Assembly: GCA_039820545.1 (NCBI GenBank)
Contig: JBCBPW010000020.1
Location: forward strand, 19,596-83,595
Reading direction: 5' to 3'
DNA from: JALEFZ01 sp039820545
GTDB lineage: Bacteria > Bacteroidota > Bacteroidia > J057
Length of the DNA: 64,000 nt
Shown: positions 38,183 to 47,486 of the stretch, in pieces
Position numbering within the stretch: position 1 is the first letter of the stretch
Layout of the letters: each line of letters begins with the position of its first letter
Made by a program: the position numbers and the translations under genes
Notes under the pieces: generated by a model
The model's input: only the letters and a program-made list of their open reading frames with translations
Told to the model about the DNA's origin: nothing
Databases searched by the model: none

Positions 38183-38281
38183 GGCTACGTAGAGCGAGGG
38201 GATTGTTGAGCTACTTAGATTGAGGGGAGATGGCTATGTAGAGATAGGGGATTGTTGGGCTATGTCGAGCTAGGAGAGCTT
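38183..38281. repeat. Degenerate tandem repeat, ~24-26-base unit
   Basis: Four imperfect units of the form GGCTAYGTAGAGxxAGGGGATTGTTG at about 38183, 38210, 38232 and 38258. It is noncoding and lies between the convergent DUF1573 and beta-helix genes, ending 18 bases from the latter's stop. Confidence 0.55.
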
Positions 38282-38298
38282 ACAGATCTGGGAGCCTC

Positions 38299-40530
38299 TT
38301 AGGGTTGCCAGACCTTCTGGGTGACTCTCTGGTAAGGAGTTCTTGCCTCTAGCACATACATGCCTGTCGCAAGCGATTCGGTTCCTGATAGGCTCAGGGG
38401 CTGCTGGTTATCCGCAGACAGATGATATACTTCTTTCCCCTCTAGGTTGGTAATCCGAATCTCTACAGGAACTATATCCCCACCTACAGAGGAAGAAAAT
38501 ATCAGGTTCCAACCTTGGGAACTCCCTACTCCTTGGAGTTGAAATGCTGCTTCCACCTCTCCGCTCACGCGCTGGCCCTCTGTCCAATAGGTTTCTCCCT
38601 GTATATCTTCCCACGCCAAGCGATACCATGTTTCTCCCTGGAAGTTGTTCGGGTGGATCAATTGATACGCCTGATCGATTCTTTCGAAGTCGGCAGTCTG
38701 TTTATAGCTCAATGCTTGATCGTACGTAAATTCCGCCCACAGGCGAACAGGTCGCTCTGACAAGGTGAAATCTGTAGTCAATTTTACTTGTTGGCTATTG
38801 AGGCGGGTAACTTGAAAGGCACGCTGCACCAGTGGCAAGGGAACCTGCGCCCCGTCTCCTGCTGCCGCTCCTAGTGTCAAACTACTACTGGTCAAGCTAT
38901 TGTCAAAAAAGTCAACCGTCCCGATATTGATGCTAAAAGCAGTAATCAAATCCAGTGCTTGACTGATGATGGGAGAGCCTGTTAGTGGTCGGTACCCTTC
39001 CAAGGTGTCGAGAAATAAGGGATTGGCAATCGTAATACCCGCTCCTGGATCTTTTAACTGCGGATCATTGGTAAATCCTACAGGAATGGTGTTGTACATT
39101 TCCTGTCCTCTGATTGTCTGCCAGTTGGCAAGAGAATTAAAGGTCGTTCCCTGATCCAATACCTGAAAAGGCCCTGCACTCAGGCTATAATAGGAATTCT
39201 GTATAAACATCACTTCCAATTGAGATGCATTGGGATTGTCGACAAAGGGCAAACCTGAGCCTGCTAGGAAAAGATTGTTATAAAATCCGATGTCGCTGTA
39301 GCCATTGCTGATGACTTGGACGGACTTGGGGATGGTCCCAATCGTATCCTCGAGGTACACCGTATTGTGATAAACTTTTAGTCCTTGAAAAACTGTTCCA
39401 GGTGCTCTGTATATCGTAATGGCTCCATAATCATTTTTTCGAGCATCATTCTCACTGATATTGAATCGCAAGGTATTTTCCAGCAAAGGCCTAGACGCAT
39501 TGAAGCCTGAAACCAGTAAGCCAGGACCGTCATTGTCATGAGAGTAGCAATACTGAATCACAGAGTTGATGCAGCCACCATCCAAGTCAAAGCCTCCTCC
39601 ATCTTTGGTCGTACTTGTGTGATTGTGATGCGATTCACAATATTGGATCACGCCGTCTCGGGAGTCCCAAATCCAAATCCCTACAGGTCCGCCATTGGGA
39701 TAAATACCGTTTCCTCCATTTTCGTAGGCTAGACAGTACTCTACAGTCACCCCATCTGTATTGCCTACGACGATGCCATTTCCCGAGTGCCTAAAAGATA
39801 TGATAGGCGTACCCAAGTTGTGATGAGCTTCGCAATGGGCGATATATACGTTGCGATTGGGAAATCCTACTCCACTGGTAGGTATCTTGCCTTGAATGGC
39901 AATTCCATGATCTCCATTGTGATGAGCTTCCACATAGGTAATCACAACATCTTCATATCCCACTTCAGAGAGACTACCAGGAAAATCGTTCAGAACGAGT
40001 ATCCCTCCCAAATTGAATCCGCGGATCTCCACACTGTCAATCACAATGTGCCGTAGGCGATTGGGACGAAAGATGTCTGTGCGGACCAAGATGCCTATGC
40101 CATCATTAAAGGGAAGTACACTTCCGATGACATTGAGATTACGAATCTCTATTCCTTCACATTCCAAAAGGGAGATCCCCATACTGTCAGGAGAAGAAAG
40201 GATGGCTCGGCCCGTCCCATAGGAACTGATCAACACAGGATCTGTAGGGGTTCCATTGCTGCTACTTCCTAGCTTGATGCTTCCAACGAAGGTCTGTCCA
40301 CCTTCGAACAAGATGCTATCACCAGGGGAAAAAGTAGATTGACTGACCTTCGCAGGTGTTTGCCATGCTTGGGCAATGGAGGTGCCCGTCTGGGAATCGT
40401 CGCCAGAGGGACTGATGTAATAGGTAATGCCCATAGTCAGGGTAGGACATATACAGCAAAGTAGCCAGCTTCCAAACAGGAAAACCAAAGCTGCCTTGCT
40501 CCGTGTGTTAAGGATAAACATTTTCGCCAA
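38299..40530 (-). CDS. Secreted right-handed beta-helix protein with T9SS sorting domain
   Basis: A 743-residue protein. A signal peptide (hydrophobic ~13-32) precedes an N-terminal YYISPSGDDSQTGTSIAQAW start typical of parallel beta-helix proteins, then many short strand repeats rich in Asn/Gly (VEYCLAYENGGNGIYPNGG, VIQYCESHHNH) spanning ~60-450. A C-terminal region has T9SS type A sorting features ending VTQKVWQP. Such proteins are often polysaccharide lyases or adhesins, but no catalytic motif was identified. A second Met at 40521 is an alternative start. Confidence 0.85.
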   Translation of the reverse strand: MAKMFILNTRSKAALVFLFGSWLLCCICPTLTMGITYYISPSGDDSQTGTSIAQAWQTPAKVSQSTFSPGDSILFEGGQTFVGSIKLGSSSNGTPTDPVLISSYGTGRAILSSPDSMGISLLECEGIEIRNLNVIGSVLPFNDGIGILVRTDIFRPNRLRHIVIDSVEIRGFNLGGILVLNDFPGSLSEVGYEDVVITYVEAHHNGDHGIAIQGKIPTSGVGFPNRNVYIAHCEAHHNLGTPIISFRHSGNGIVVGNTDGVTVEYCLAYENGGNGIYPNGGPVGIWIWDSRDGVIQYCESHHNHTSTTKDGGGFDLDGGCINSVIQYCYSHDNDGPGLLVSGFNASRPLLENTLRFNISENDARKNDYGAITIYRAPGTVFQGLKVYHNTVYLEDTIGTIPKSVQVISNGYSDIGFYNNLFLAGSGLPFVDNPNASQLEVMFIQNSYYSLSAGPFQVLDQGTTFNSLANWQTIRGQEMYNTIPVGFTNDPQLKDPGAGITIANPLFLDTLEGYRPLTGSPIISQALDLITAFSINIGTVDFFDNSLTSSSLTLGAAAGDGAQVPLPLVQRAFQVTRLNSQQVKLTTDFTLSERPVRLWAEFTYDQALSYKQTADFERIDQAYQLIHPNNFQGETWYRLAWEDIQGETYWTEGQRVSGEVEAAFQLQGVGSSQGWNLIFSSSVGGDIVPVEIRITNLEGKEVYHLSADNQQPLSLSGTESLATGMYVLEARTPYQRVTQKVWQP

Positions 40531-40875
40531 TCGTAAATTCCTAGGAAAATGAATTACTGGTTTTTAGGGGATTTATAATTCAAAAGTAGAAAAATTTGGG
40601 AATATTGGCGGAAAAGATTCACAAAAGGATCTGTATTACAAAAAGTCAATACTCAAATTCCCCACAACTACAAACCCCACAAGTTACTGATAATTAATTT
40701 TTTACCATAAAAATTTAACAAATCAGACATCAAAAAAGGTAAGAAACATGATACTTTATCCACCTTCAAGTAATAAAAAACTCCATATGCTACATATCCG
40801 TATTCAGGATGAATACCAAGAATTGTATAGGAACAAAAAAGGGACCTTTTAGGCCCCTCTTTTATCTGTATGTCA
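40531..40875. other. AT-rich intergenic region
   Basis: 345 bases upstream of the beta-helix gene and downstream of the TlpA-like gene, both minus strand. Besides the terminator at 40835-40858 it is AT-rich with no recognised ORF or RNA. Confidence 0.5.
40835..40858 (-). terminator. Intrinsic terminator after the TlpA-like gene
   Basis: Stem AGGGGCCT / AGGTCCCT (one mismatch) with a 3-base loop and a six-T run on the minus strand, 18 bases after the stop at 40876. Confidence 0.75.
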
Positions 40876-42282
40876 TCAAGGACTCTTCAAGGCCTCTTCG
40901 ATTTGATCGTAGATCTTGTCGTTGCTGGGTCGTGCAGGACGCGAGTTGGCGATGGTCCCATCTTTGTTGATGAGGAAGTAAGCAGGGATGCCCTCTACCC
41001 CATATGACTTGGGTACTTCATGCTGAAATCCTGGCGCAAATGCATGCTCACCCTCAATCTGCATGTCTTCGATGCCCTTGAGCCAAGCATCCTTGGTATT
41101 GTCGATGGAGACATACAAGAATACAACATCCTTTCCTTCAAACTTTGCCTTAAGCTTTTTGGAGTAGGGCATCTCTCCTCGGCAAGGTCCGCACCAGCTG
41201 GCCCAAAAATCTAGGTAGACAACCTTTCCCTTATAATCTGATAAGGATACTTCCTCCCCTTCTTCGTTGACTAAGGTAAAACCTGGTGCTTCCTTTCCAG
41301 GAGCAAGCACTGCGACTTTATCGTAAGCATCTGTTAAGGTAGCTACATACTCGCTCTCGGGATTTGCACCCTTGAAGTTGTGATAGGCTTCCTCTGCCTT
41401 AAAGAAATCTCCATATCGAAGCATATCGTGAATCATGGATGCCTGGAACATCGTCAAAACGTCTCCTTTGTATAATTCGCGCCCCAATTGCAGAATATCA
41501 GCCATGCCCTCCACACTGGGACTAGCTCCTGATTTGTGATAGCTATAGCTCATGAGGAAGCGATTGTAAATAGGATCCCCTACCATTGCTGGATTGTCGA
41601 CCTCTACTTTGGCCAGGAACTTGTAGAAATTGTCGGGTACTTCAATTTCATCCATGTCTACCTTCAAGCGATACGCCTTGTAACTCACGATATTCAGCAT
41701 TTGTGTCATCGATTGATAGTGGATTCGCCCATCCATCTTGGTCAAGAAATCCTGGTTCAAGGTTACAGAATCTGAAAATTGTTTCAACAAACTCAACTGC
41801 TCCCCCATTTTCTCCAAATACCAATCACGGGTATCTGTAATGGGAATCTCATTAGCTGTCATCTTTTTGTACTCCTCAAAGTATGCGTCATCTTCAAACT
41901 TTAAGAAATGCATCTGCATGTAATTGTTGATCGCTACGCTTTCTCCCTTACCTTTAAAAGCAAGCGTCTCGTCAAAAGCTTCTGTATCAAGCGTGATCTT
42001 CAACACATCGCCAGGGATCAAATAGATATCCGATCTTTCTCGTCCATGTGAGAAAGTGGCAAAGCGCGCTTTATCAGTTTCTATCTTTAAGGAAAATTCC
42101 CCTTTATCATTTACATCAGCTGTAGTAGAAACAGATGATCCTCTCAAAACGATAGGGTCATATCGTACGGCCACTTTTTTTCCTGCAGGATTGTCAATTT
42201 TTCCTTTGATCACAACCTCTCCAGCCCACATTGGCAAACTGATAAGGAGGAATGCACATACCAAAAACAATTTTCCTTTCAT
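40876..42282 (-). CDS. TlpA-like thiol-disulfide protein with DUF4369 domain
   Basis: A 468-residue exported protein. The signal peptide (MKGKLFLVCAFLLISLPMWA) is followed by a DUF4369-like beta domain (~20-115), a helical middle, and a C-terminal thioredoxin/AhpC-TSA fold (~330-468) with WASWCGPCRGEMP (Cys364, Cys367) and GIPAYFLINKDG containing the cis-Pro loop. It probably reduces disulfides in periplasmic proteins. This arrangement is common in Bacteroidota. It is a single gene with its own terminator. Confidence 0.92.
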   Translation of the reverse strand: MKGKLFLVCAFLLISLPMWAGEVVIKGKIDNPAGKKVAVRYDPIVLRGSSVSTTADVNDKGEFSLKIETDKARFATFSHGRERSDIYLIPGDVLKITLDTEAFDETLAFKGKGESVAINNYMQMHFLKFEDDAYFEEYKKMTANEIPITDTRDWYLEKMGEQLSLLKQFSDSVTLNQDFLTKMDGRIHYQSMTQMLNIVSYKAYRLKVDMDEIEVPDNFYKFLAKVEVDNPAMVGDPIYNRFLMSYSYHKSGASPSVEGMADILQLGRELYKGDVLTMFQASMIHDMLRYGDFFKAEEAYHNFKGANPESEYVATLTDAYDKVAVLAPGKEAPGFTLVNEEGEEVSLSDYKGKVVYLDFWASWCGPCRGEMPYSKKLKAKFEGKDVVFLYVSIDNTKDAWLKGIEDMQIEGEHAFAPGFQHEVPKSYGVEGIPAYFLINKDGTIANSRPARPSNDKIYDQIEEALKSP

Positions 42283-42507
42283 AGTTTTTTAGATTTAAGT
42301 ATTTAGGATATGAACGCATGATGTTGGATGAGTAAACAGAATATGCAGATGATCGATATACAAAATCCCTCTAACATCACAGTGATCCTATGAACGTCTA
42401 GCTTTACCTGAGAAAAATTAAATGTTAGACTTCAGCATACCAAATACTCATCATACAAATCCACATCCTCGCAACAAAAACAGACGCATTTTTCAAACTT
42501 TCATATT

Positions 42508-42789
42508 ATGACGACCTACGACGCATCAACTGCTGCCGAAAAACTCGCTACCCTTCCTGGATGGGCTTTTAAGGATAAAGGAATCGAGAAAACCTATACA
42601 TTCAAGGACTTTGTCGAAGCTTGGGGGTTCATGACAAGCTGCGCCATCTTAGCTGAGCGCGCCAACCACCATCCCGAATGGTCCAATGTGTACAATCGCG
42701 TCAACATTCGTCTGACGACACATGATGAAGGAGGATTGACAGACAAGGATTTGGAGCTAGCAAAAGAAATAGAAGGACTAATTCCTTAG
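42508..42789 (+). CDS. phhB: Pterin-4a-carbinolamine dehydratase
   Basis: A 93-residue DCoH/PhhB-type enzyme that dehydrates 4a-hydroxytetrahydropterin. The signature RANHHPEWSNVYNRVNIRL carries the conserved His pair and Trp. The length is typical. It stands alone; no aromatic hydroxylase or pterin biosynthesis gene is adjacent, so the pterin-dependent partner would be elsewhere. Confidence 0.92.
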   Translation: MTTYDASTAAEKLATLPGWAFKDKGIEKTYTFKDFVEAWGFMTSCAILAERANHHPEWSNVYNRVNIRLTTHDEGGLTDKDLELAKEIEGLIP

Positions 42790-42894
42790 ATTCTTGCGTA
42801 AGAGATCATATGTTGAGAAGCGATCCCGAAAAAGATTTTGCTACGCTCAAGACTAGAGATCTTACATTTGGCTGTTGAGAATTGTCTGTCTCAC

Positions 42895-43350
42895 TTACGC
42901 CTCGTTTTCCTCTCTTTTAGGATTGCGAGACTCGATATAAAAGGGATCGTTTTGGTCTGCCTTTAGGACGATTCCTGCTACAGTAGCCAGATTGGGGGGT
43001 AAGGCATCTAGGGCATACCACTGAAGACCCAGACATTTGTCGGGTTCACAATTGACAGGATCACCTTTCCAGTGGCTTACCCAAAAAACAAGGTGGAGCT
43101 TGGGTGATGACTGCTTTTTTTCTCGGTATACGACACGGATCAATTCGACCGTCTGAGGATCTACAAAAATCCCTATCTCTTCTTTGATCTCTCGTACCAA
43201 GCCTTCTGCAGGAGATTCGTCTACTTCTACATGACCTCCTACGAGATTGAATCCTCCTCCTTTTTCTGGTGTGCGCTTGAGCAACAGCACCTCACCATTG
43301 CGGATTAAGATGCCCCTCACCAATATATCTGTATGATCGATGACTCCCAT
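42895..43350 (-). CDS. Nudix hydrolase
   Basis: A 151-residue Nudix protein with the complete Nudix box GHVEVDESPAEGLVREIKEE (G-x5-E-x7-RE-x2-EE pattern). It hydrolyses a nucleoside diphosphate linked to some moiety, but the substrate cannot be inferred. The N-terminal TDILVRGILIRNGEVLLLKR is a typical first strand. It is a single gene; the frame directly upstream is not considered coding. Confidence 0.9.
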   Translation of the reverse strand: MGVIDHTDILVRGILIRNGEVLLLKRTPEKGGGFNLVGGHVEVDESPAEGLVREIKEEIGIFVDPQTVELIRVVYREKKQSSPKLHLVFWVSHWKGDPVNCEPDKCLGLQWYALDALPPNLATVAGIVLKADQNDPFYIESRNPKREENEA

Positions 43351-43836
43351 TTAGCCCAAAGTATTAAATAAGCGAGGAAAAATACGATTTCTTACTTGGA
43401 TATCCCATGCCATTCTATGAGGAACTGCAAGCCAGAGATCCGCTGGAGGATGGCATTCTGTTCTTGAACAATGTAGTTTCACGCTCCTACTAGCAGGTGT
43501 ACGCCCTGCTAGAGAATTGGTAAGCCTATATAGGACTCCAATGGAGAAGGAGGAAACAAAAGGAAGGATATCGGGAAAAGGAAAGGATTCGTCCATTTAG
43601 ATTCAACAAATCTGTATCAATTGTTGGATGTAAATATAGGGGTATTTCAGAAAATGTGATAATTAAGTGGTCATACAATAAAACTTTTAAAAGCGATAAG
43701 CTAACACGTTGCGGATACCATTAATAGGATGTAGGGTTTAGGCTCAAATTCGAAGCGCTATCCATTTTTCCTCATGTGTTGAACCATCTTCTGTTTTAGC
43801 GGTTTTTTGGCCAATGATTATGAATAAACCATTTGC
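43351..43836. other. Intergenic region, no confident gene
   Basis: 486 bases upstream of the Nudix gene and of the plus-strand gene at 43837. A short plus-strand frame from 43407 begins MPFYEELQARDPLEDGILFL, which reads like protein, but stops after 28 codons; an 81-codon minus-strand frame has no such character. A decayed small gene is possible. Confidence 0.4.
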
Positions 43837-44448
43837 ATGAACCGACTATACATTCTCTTAGCATTCATTTTTACCCTCAGTCTCCTATGCCTTCCACAGG
43901 ATCTCTGGGCACAGTCCGAGCTACTGAACGAAATCAACCAACAACGCATCCGCCTCAACAAAGGCAATATGTATGTATTGGGCGCTTGGGCTGTGGGAAA
44001 TATCGGCGTGAGTGGCTATCTCCGCAGTCGCACGACAGGAAATGTACGCTACTTCCACGAGATGAATGCCATCTGGAACTTCGTGAACCTGGGTTTAGCT
44101 GCAGGTGGACTCTATGGTTCATTTGTAGAAGATCCTTCTACCTACACAGCATGGGAAACTTATCGCGCGCAGCAAAATATCGAGAAGATCCTGCTTTTTA
44201 ACATGGCCCTGAATTTTACCTATATGACGGCTGGCGGATACCTGATCGAGCGCAGCAAGAGAGCCAACGATCGTCCTGAAAGACTCGAAGGTTATGGACA
44301 GTCCTTGATTATGCAAGGCGGATTCCTCTTTGTCTTTGATCTTACCCAATATCTCCTTCATCACTACGGCAATCAGGGGCGTCTGAAGCAGTTGCTCGAC
44401 ACGATACAAGTAAGCCCAGAAGGTATAGGAATGACTGTTACGTTTTAG
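43837..44448 (+). CDS. Hypothetical membrane protein with signal peptide
   Basis: A 203-residue protein with an N-terminal signal peptide (ending near LWAQS) and three or four hydrophobic helices (MYVLGAWAVGNIGVSGYL, IWNFVNLGLAAGGLYG, FNMALNFTYMTAGGYLI, and GGFLFVFDLTQYLLHHYG). It resembles small Bacteroidota membrane proteins of the DUF6992 type, but function is unknown. Its end overlaps the convergent transglycosylase-like gene by 11 bases. Confidence 0.72.
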   Translation: MNRLYILLAFIFTLSLLCLPQDLWAQSELLNEINQQRIRLNKGNMYVLGAWAVGNIGVSGYLRSRTTGNVRYFHEMNAIWNFVNLGLAAGGLYGSFVEDPSTYTAWETYRAQQNIEKILLFNMALNFTYMTAGGYLIERSKRANDRPERLEGYGQSLIMQGGFLFVFDLTQYLLHHYGNQGRLKQLLDTIQVSPEGIGMTVTF

Positions 44449-45460
44449 TGTGCGTATCTGGAGGCAGTACAGGCTGATAGCAGTATCGGTCACAGGTTTC
44501 TTCCACAATCGAGTGCAACTCTAGCAGGGCTGCCACCGCAATTTGTGAGTAGTTTTGGGAGGCATTTCGGAATCCTCGATAATTGGTGTGCCACAACTGA
44601 GTGATCAGCTCCATTCCCTGATAGCTTCGGGGTATTTGACTTAACGCTCCTGAGACATTGCGTCCACCTGCATGATAGACGTGCATGACGAGCAAGCGAA
44701 ACCACAAATCTCGTTCTGAGACCGTTACGCCTCGCCGTTTCATCAATCGCTTGGCCTCAGGTATGCACACCCGACGGAGGTACTTGGCAGCTGCTTGCGC
44801 CGACTTGTAGAAGTCGTCACGTTCGTCTAGATCGGCATTGACAGTCAAGCCTTCCTTGACCGCTACATATTTCATCAGCTGAAATCGTCCCCTAGCTCCG
44901 TTGATAGAGACGCGGTTGACGCCTGGACTTTCAATCAGCAAGATCGTCTGTGCATACCAGGGGTCTACTCTTTCTTCTTCAAAGATGGTGATTCCCTTAT
45001 CTATGTCTCCTAAAATTTCGTCAAATTGATAATATTCCCGCTTTCCGTAGGTGACATAAATACGCGTGGACTCAGGCAAAGCCAATCTTCGGACTAAACT
45101 ATCTTTGAAAGCTGCTTTTTGAGGTTCGGGAAGTGTGTCGTACCAGATGGTCGGAAAAATCAGCAATGTTTCGCGCGTATCAGCGATATTCATGATACAA
45201 GAATCACCCGTGAGGTTCATAGCCTGACGCCAAAATCGGATCTCAGGGAGCATATCCCAGTTTTCTTTTAAGAGGTCGTCATCTACCAATACGTGCTGGA
45301 CGACAGAATCTCGTAGATTCACGATTTCTTGAATCTCGGAGTTTGTCGTCTGTCCTATCAATCCGTACATATGCGCTCCCAATAGGAGACAAATCCACAG
45401 CTTCCCATTCATAATACTCATACTTATTTTATCCAAGGACAGCGTATCCCCAAGAGACAC
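44438..45460 (-). CDS. Exported lytic-transglycosylase-like protein
   Basis: The 340-residue frame contains a signal-like segment beginning at Met17 (MNGKLWICLLLGAHMYGLIG), so the true start may be 45412. The C-terminal half resembles a lysozyme-like transglycosylase: TILLIESPGVNR with a Glu in the catalytic position, then INGARGRFQLMKYVA (the GxxGxxQ-like segment), AAKYLRRV, and a late VYHAGGRNV motif near the usual AYNAG site. It would cleave peptidoglycan, though the motifs are divergent. It overlaps the convergent gene at its 3' end. Confidence 0.7.
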   Translation of the reverse strand: MSLGDTLSLDKISMSIMNGKLWICLLLGAHMYGLIGQTTNSEIQEIVNLRDSVVQHVLVDDDLLKENWDMLPEIRFWRQAMNLTGDSCIMNIADTRETLLIFPTIWYDTLPEPQKAAFKDSLVRRLALPESTRIYVTYGKREYYQFDEILGDIDKGITIFEEERVDPWYAQTILLIESPGVNRVSINGARGRFQLMKYVAVKEGLTVNADLDERDDFYKSAQAAAKYLRRVCIPEAKRLMKRRGVTVSERDLWFRLLVMHVYHAGGRNVSGALSQIPRSYQGMELITQLWHTNYRGFRNASQNYSQIAVAALLELHSIVEETCDRYCYQPVLPPDTHTKT

Positions 45461-45660
45461 TTCCTCTCACGTTGCTTAATGACTCAATGGACTATTTATA
45501 AGATGCGTGGAGATTGGTAAAATCGCTTCTCCATGCAAGAACCCTATCCAAATATAAAAATATATAGGATTGAAATATAATTATTTTAAAATAATGGATG
45601 AAGGGAAGTTCTCTTACTTTTTTAACGATGTCTTTACGAGAAAGTTGGTTTAAAAAATGA

Positions 45661-45688
45661 AAATTCCTGACCCAAAAGCCAGGAATTT
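45661..45688 (-). terminator. Intrinsic terminator after the coiled-coil gene
   Basis: Stem AAATTCCTG / CAGGAATTT with a 10-base loop, followed on the minus strand by TCATTTTTT; 25 bases after the stop at 45713. Confidence 0.65.
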
Positions 45689-45712
45689 CTATTTATTTTC
45701 TTTCACTTAGTC

Positions 45713-46309
45713 TCAGTCTATCAGCTTCTTGAGAGCGGATCTGAATGAACCAAAAGCTTTCCCCATTTCCTCAGAAAAATCATCCCACTTATCTTCTGCT
45801 TTATCTTCGGCCTCGTCCATCTTCGTTTTGATGTCATGCAATTGAGACTTCAATACGACACGCTTATTTTCTAACTCGTCCTTAGAATCGGCCATTCCCA
45901 GATGGAAATGTAGGCGGAAGATATCCACACGCGTTTTGAATTTTTCTAGCTGATCTCCCATCTCCTCTTTGAAATCCTCATAAGAATCACCTGCTTCAGC
46001 CTTGAATTTCTCATACTCTGTGCTCACCTCATGCAGGGTATGGCTAAGCTTTTGGCGCTGCTCTTCGACTTTATCTTTTGACTCAGCCTTACCTAGTGCG
46101 AGCTGCACCTGCAATTCTTCCAACTTTGTTTTCAGCTGGGTGCCATTCTCTCCCAATGTATCTTCAATCTTGGATGTTGCCGTATTGACAAATTCATTGA
46201 AAGAAGCTTTGTATTCTTCAAATGTATCTGCGGCTTTTTCTACATCCATCTCGACATCTACCTGTAGATCATCCAGTTCCTTTTGCCAGTTTGCTAAATT
46301 TTTATCCAT
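45713..46309 (-). CDS. Coiled-coil protein with internal duplication
   Basis: A 198-residue, highly charged helical protein without signal peptide. Its two halves are related: LGKAESKDKVEEQRQKL..DFKEEMGDQLEKF and LGMADSKDELENKRVVL..DFSEEMGKAFGSF occur in the same order. It resembles apolipoprotein/LEA-like amphipathic helix proteins but no defined family is recognised. It stands alone with its own terminator. Confidence 0.75.
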   Translation of the reverse strand: MDKNLANWQKELDDLQVDVEMDVEKAADTFEEYKASFNEFVNTATSKIEDTLGENGTQLKTKLEELQVQLALGKAESKDKVEEQRQKLSHTLHEVSTEYEKFKAEAGDSYEDFKEEMGDQLEKFKTRVDIFRLHFHLGMADSKDELENKRVVLKSQLHDIKTKMDEAEDKAEDKWDDFSEEMGKAFGSFRSALKKLID

Positions 46310-46472
46310 GATGCGGGTTATGTTTAGGTATAATTCCTTTCATTAAACTTACCAAAAAAATCCTCTTTTCAGAAAGTTCATTCAGGAATGCTTAAATAAA
46401 ATAACACATCGATTTTAGATTGGTAATCTAGTACCCTTTCCAAGGGTGCAGACATCATCTGATTCAACCTGG

Positions 46473-47486
46473 TTAAGTTAAAATAGGCGATCGTTCTTCC
46501 AGCAAGACTTTGCTGTACCTATCCATCAGTTCAATGTATTTGTGTGCCTGAAATAAGGCATCCAACTGGTCGTTTTCTCTGGCGCGGATGATGGATACTT
46601 TGGCTCTTACATTGGCGCGATACAGTTTATAATACTGGAAAATGAGCCCTTCATCTTCTTTGAGACAAGGGAAGATAGAGAGATAAGTTCGGATCAGAGC
46701 ATGTTGCTGGGCCTCGGCTTCGTAGAAATCAAAATCTACGCAGAGCATCGCCAGCTCATCTAGGACATCTAGTCTCCTCCATTCGTCATTGAACTCCATC
46801 GCATCAAAAAAGATGGGCTGGTCATACAGGATGACGTTTCGGCTATGAAGATCGCCGTGTACAAAACGGAAATATCCCTCCATGAGTCGTCCCTGCAATT
46901 GATCACCTAGCTTCATCCAGAAGTGCTCTGCTGTCTTAGTAGACCGAATAATGATTTCTGCAGATTTCATTCCCAGTTGGTCCTGCACGATCGGCAAGAC
47001 TTCTGCAATCTCCTGGAAGGCCTTGAGTTGATGGTCGATCTTAAGTGGGCGATAGCTAATGGGGGCATTTATATGCATCCGAGCCAGGTAAATCCCTAAA
47101 TTTTGGGCCTCTTCTAGAGACACCTCATGAGTTTCCAGAAGCTGATTCAGCTGCCTATTTGTATCCATACGTTTCATTTTTACGGCATAGTCCACCACCT
47201 GACCTTTGGTCCCTCCCAACCAAAAGTCTTCTCCATGCTGGACGATTGGGATCACTCCTAGATACACCTCACTTGCCAGCTGTTGGTTGACAGTAAGTTC
47301 TCGCATACATAGCTTCTTTCGCTTCTCGAGGGTGCGCATGTCCAGGAAGGGAAGGCAAACAGGCTTCTTGATCTTGTAGGCAAAGTCCCCAATCAATAAT
47401 ACCCAGGAGATGTGCGTCTCATGGATTTGAGGGTCCGTTTCGGGCCCCTGCTGCATCAGGAGGTGGAGTATTTCATGCTTTGTCAT
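46473..47486 (-). CDS. Aminoglycoside-phosphotransferase-like kinase (COG2187 type)
   Basis: A 337-residue protein of the APH kinase fold. HGDLHSRNVILYD is the catalytic loop and FFDAMEFND the downstream metal-binding segment. The N-terminal SWVLLIGDFAYKIKKPV strand supplies the Lys. It matches COG2187 proteins, which in many bacteria are fused to a COG0645-like P-loop kinase; here that partner is a separate upstream gene overlapping by 4 bases (47483-47486). Substrate is unknown. Confidence 0.85.
   Translation of the reverse strand: MTKHEILHLLMQQGPETDPQIHETHISWVLLIGDFAYKIKKPVCLPFLDMRTLEKRKKLCMRELTVNQQLASEVYLGVIPIVQHGEDFWLGGTKGQVVDYAVKMKRMDTNRQLNQLLETHEVSLEEAQNLGIYLARMHINAPISYRPLKIDHQLKAFQEIAEVLPIVQDQLGMKSAEIIIRSTKTAEHFWMKLGDQLQGRLMEGYFRFVHGDLHSRNVILYDQPIFFDAMEFNDEWRRLDVLDELAMLCVDFDFYEAEAQQHALIRTYLSIFPCLKEDEGLIFQYYKLYRANVRAKVSIIRARENDQLDALFQAHKYIELMDRYSKVLLEERSPILT

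Noticed and set aside
38183..38281. CRISPR-like array
   Set aside because: Units are imperfect and directly adjacent, with no unique spacers and no cas genes.
43351..43596. 81-codon minus-strand frame directly upstream of the Nudix gene
   Set aside because: Arg/Ser/Pro-rich with no motif; the opposite strand reads more like protein.
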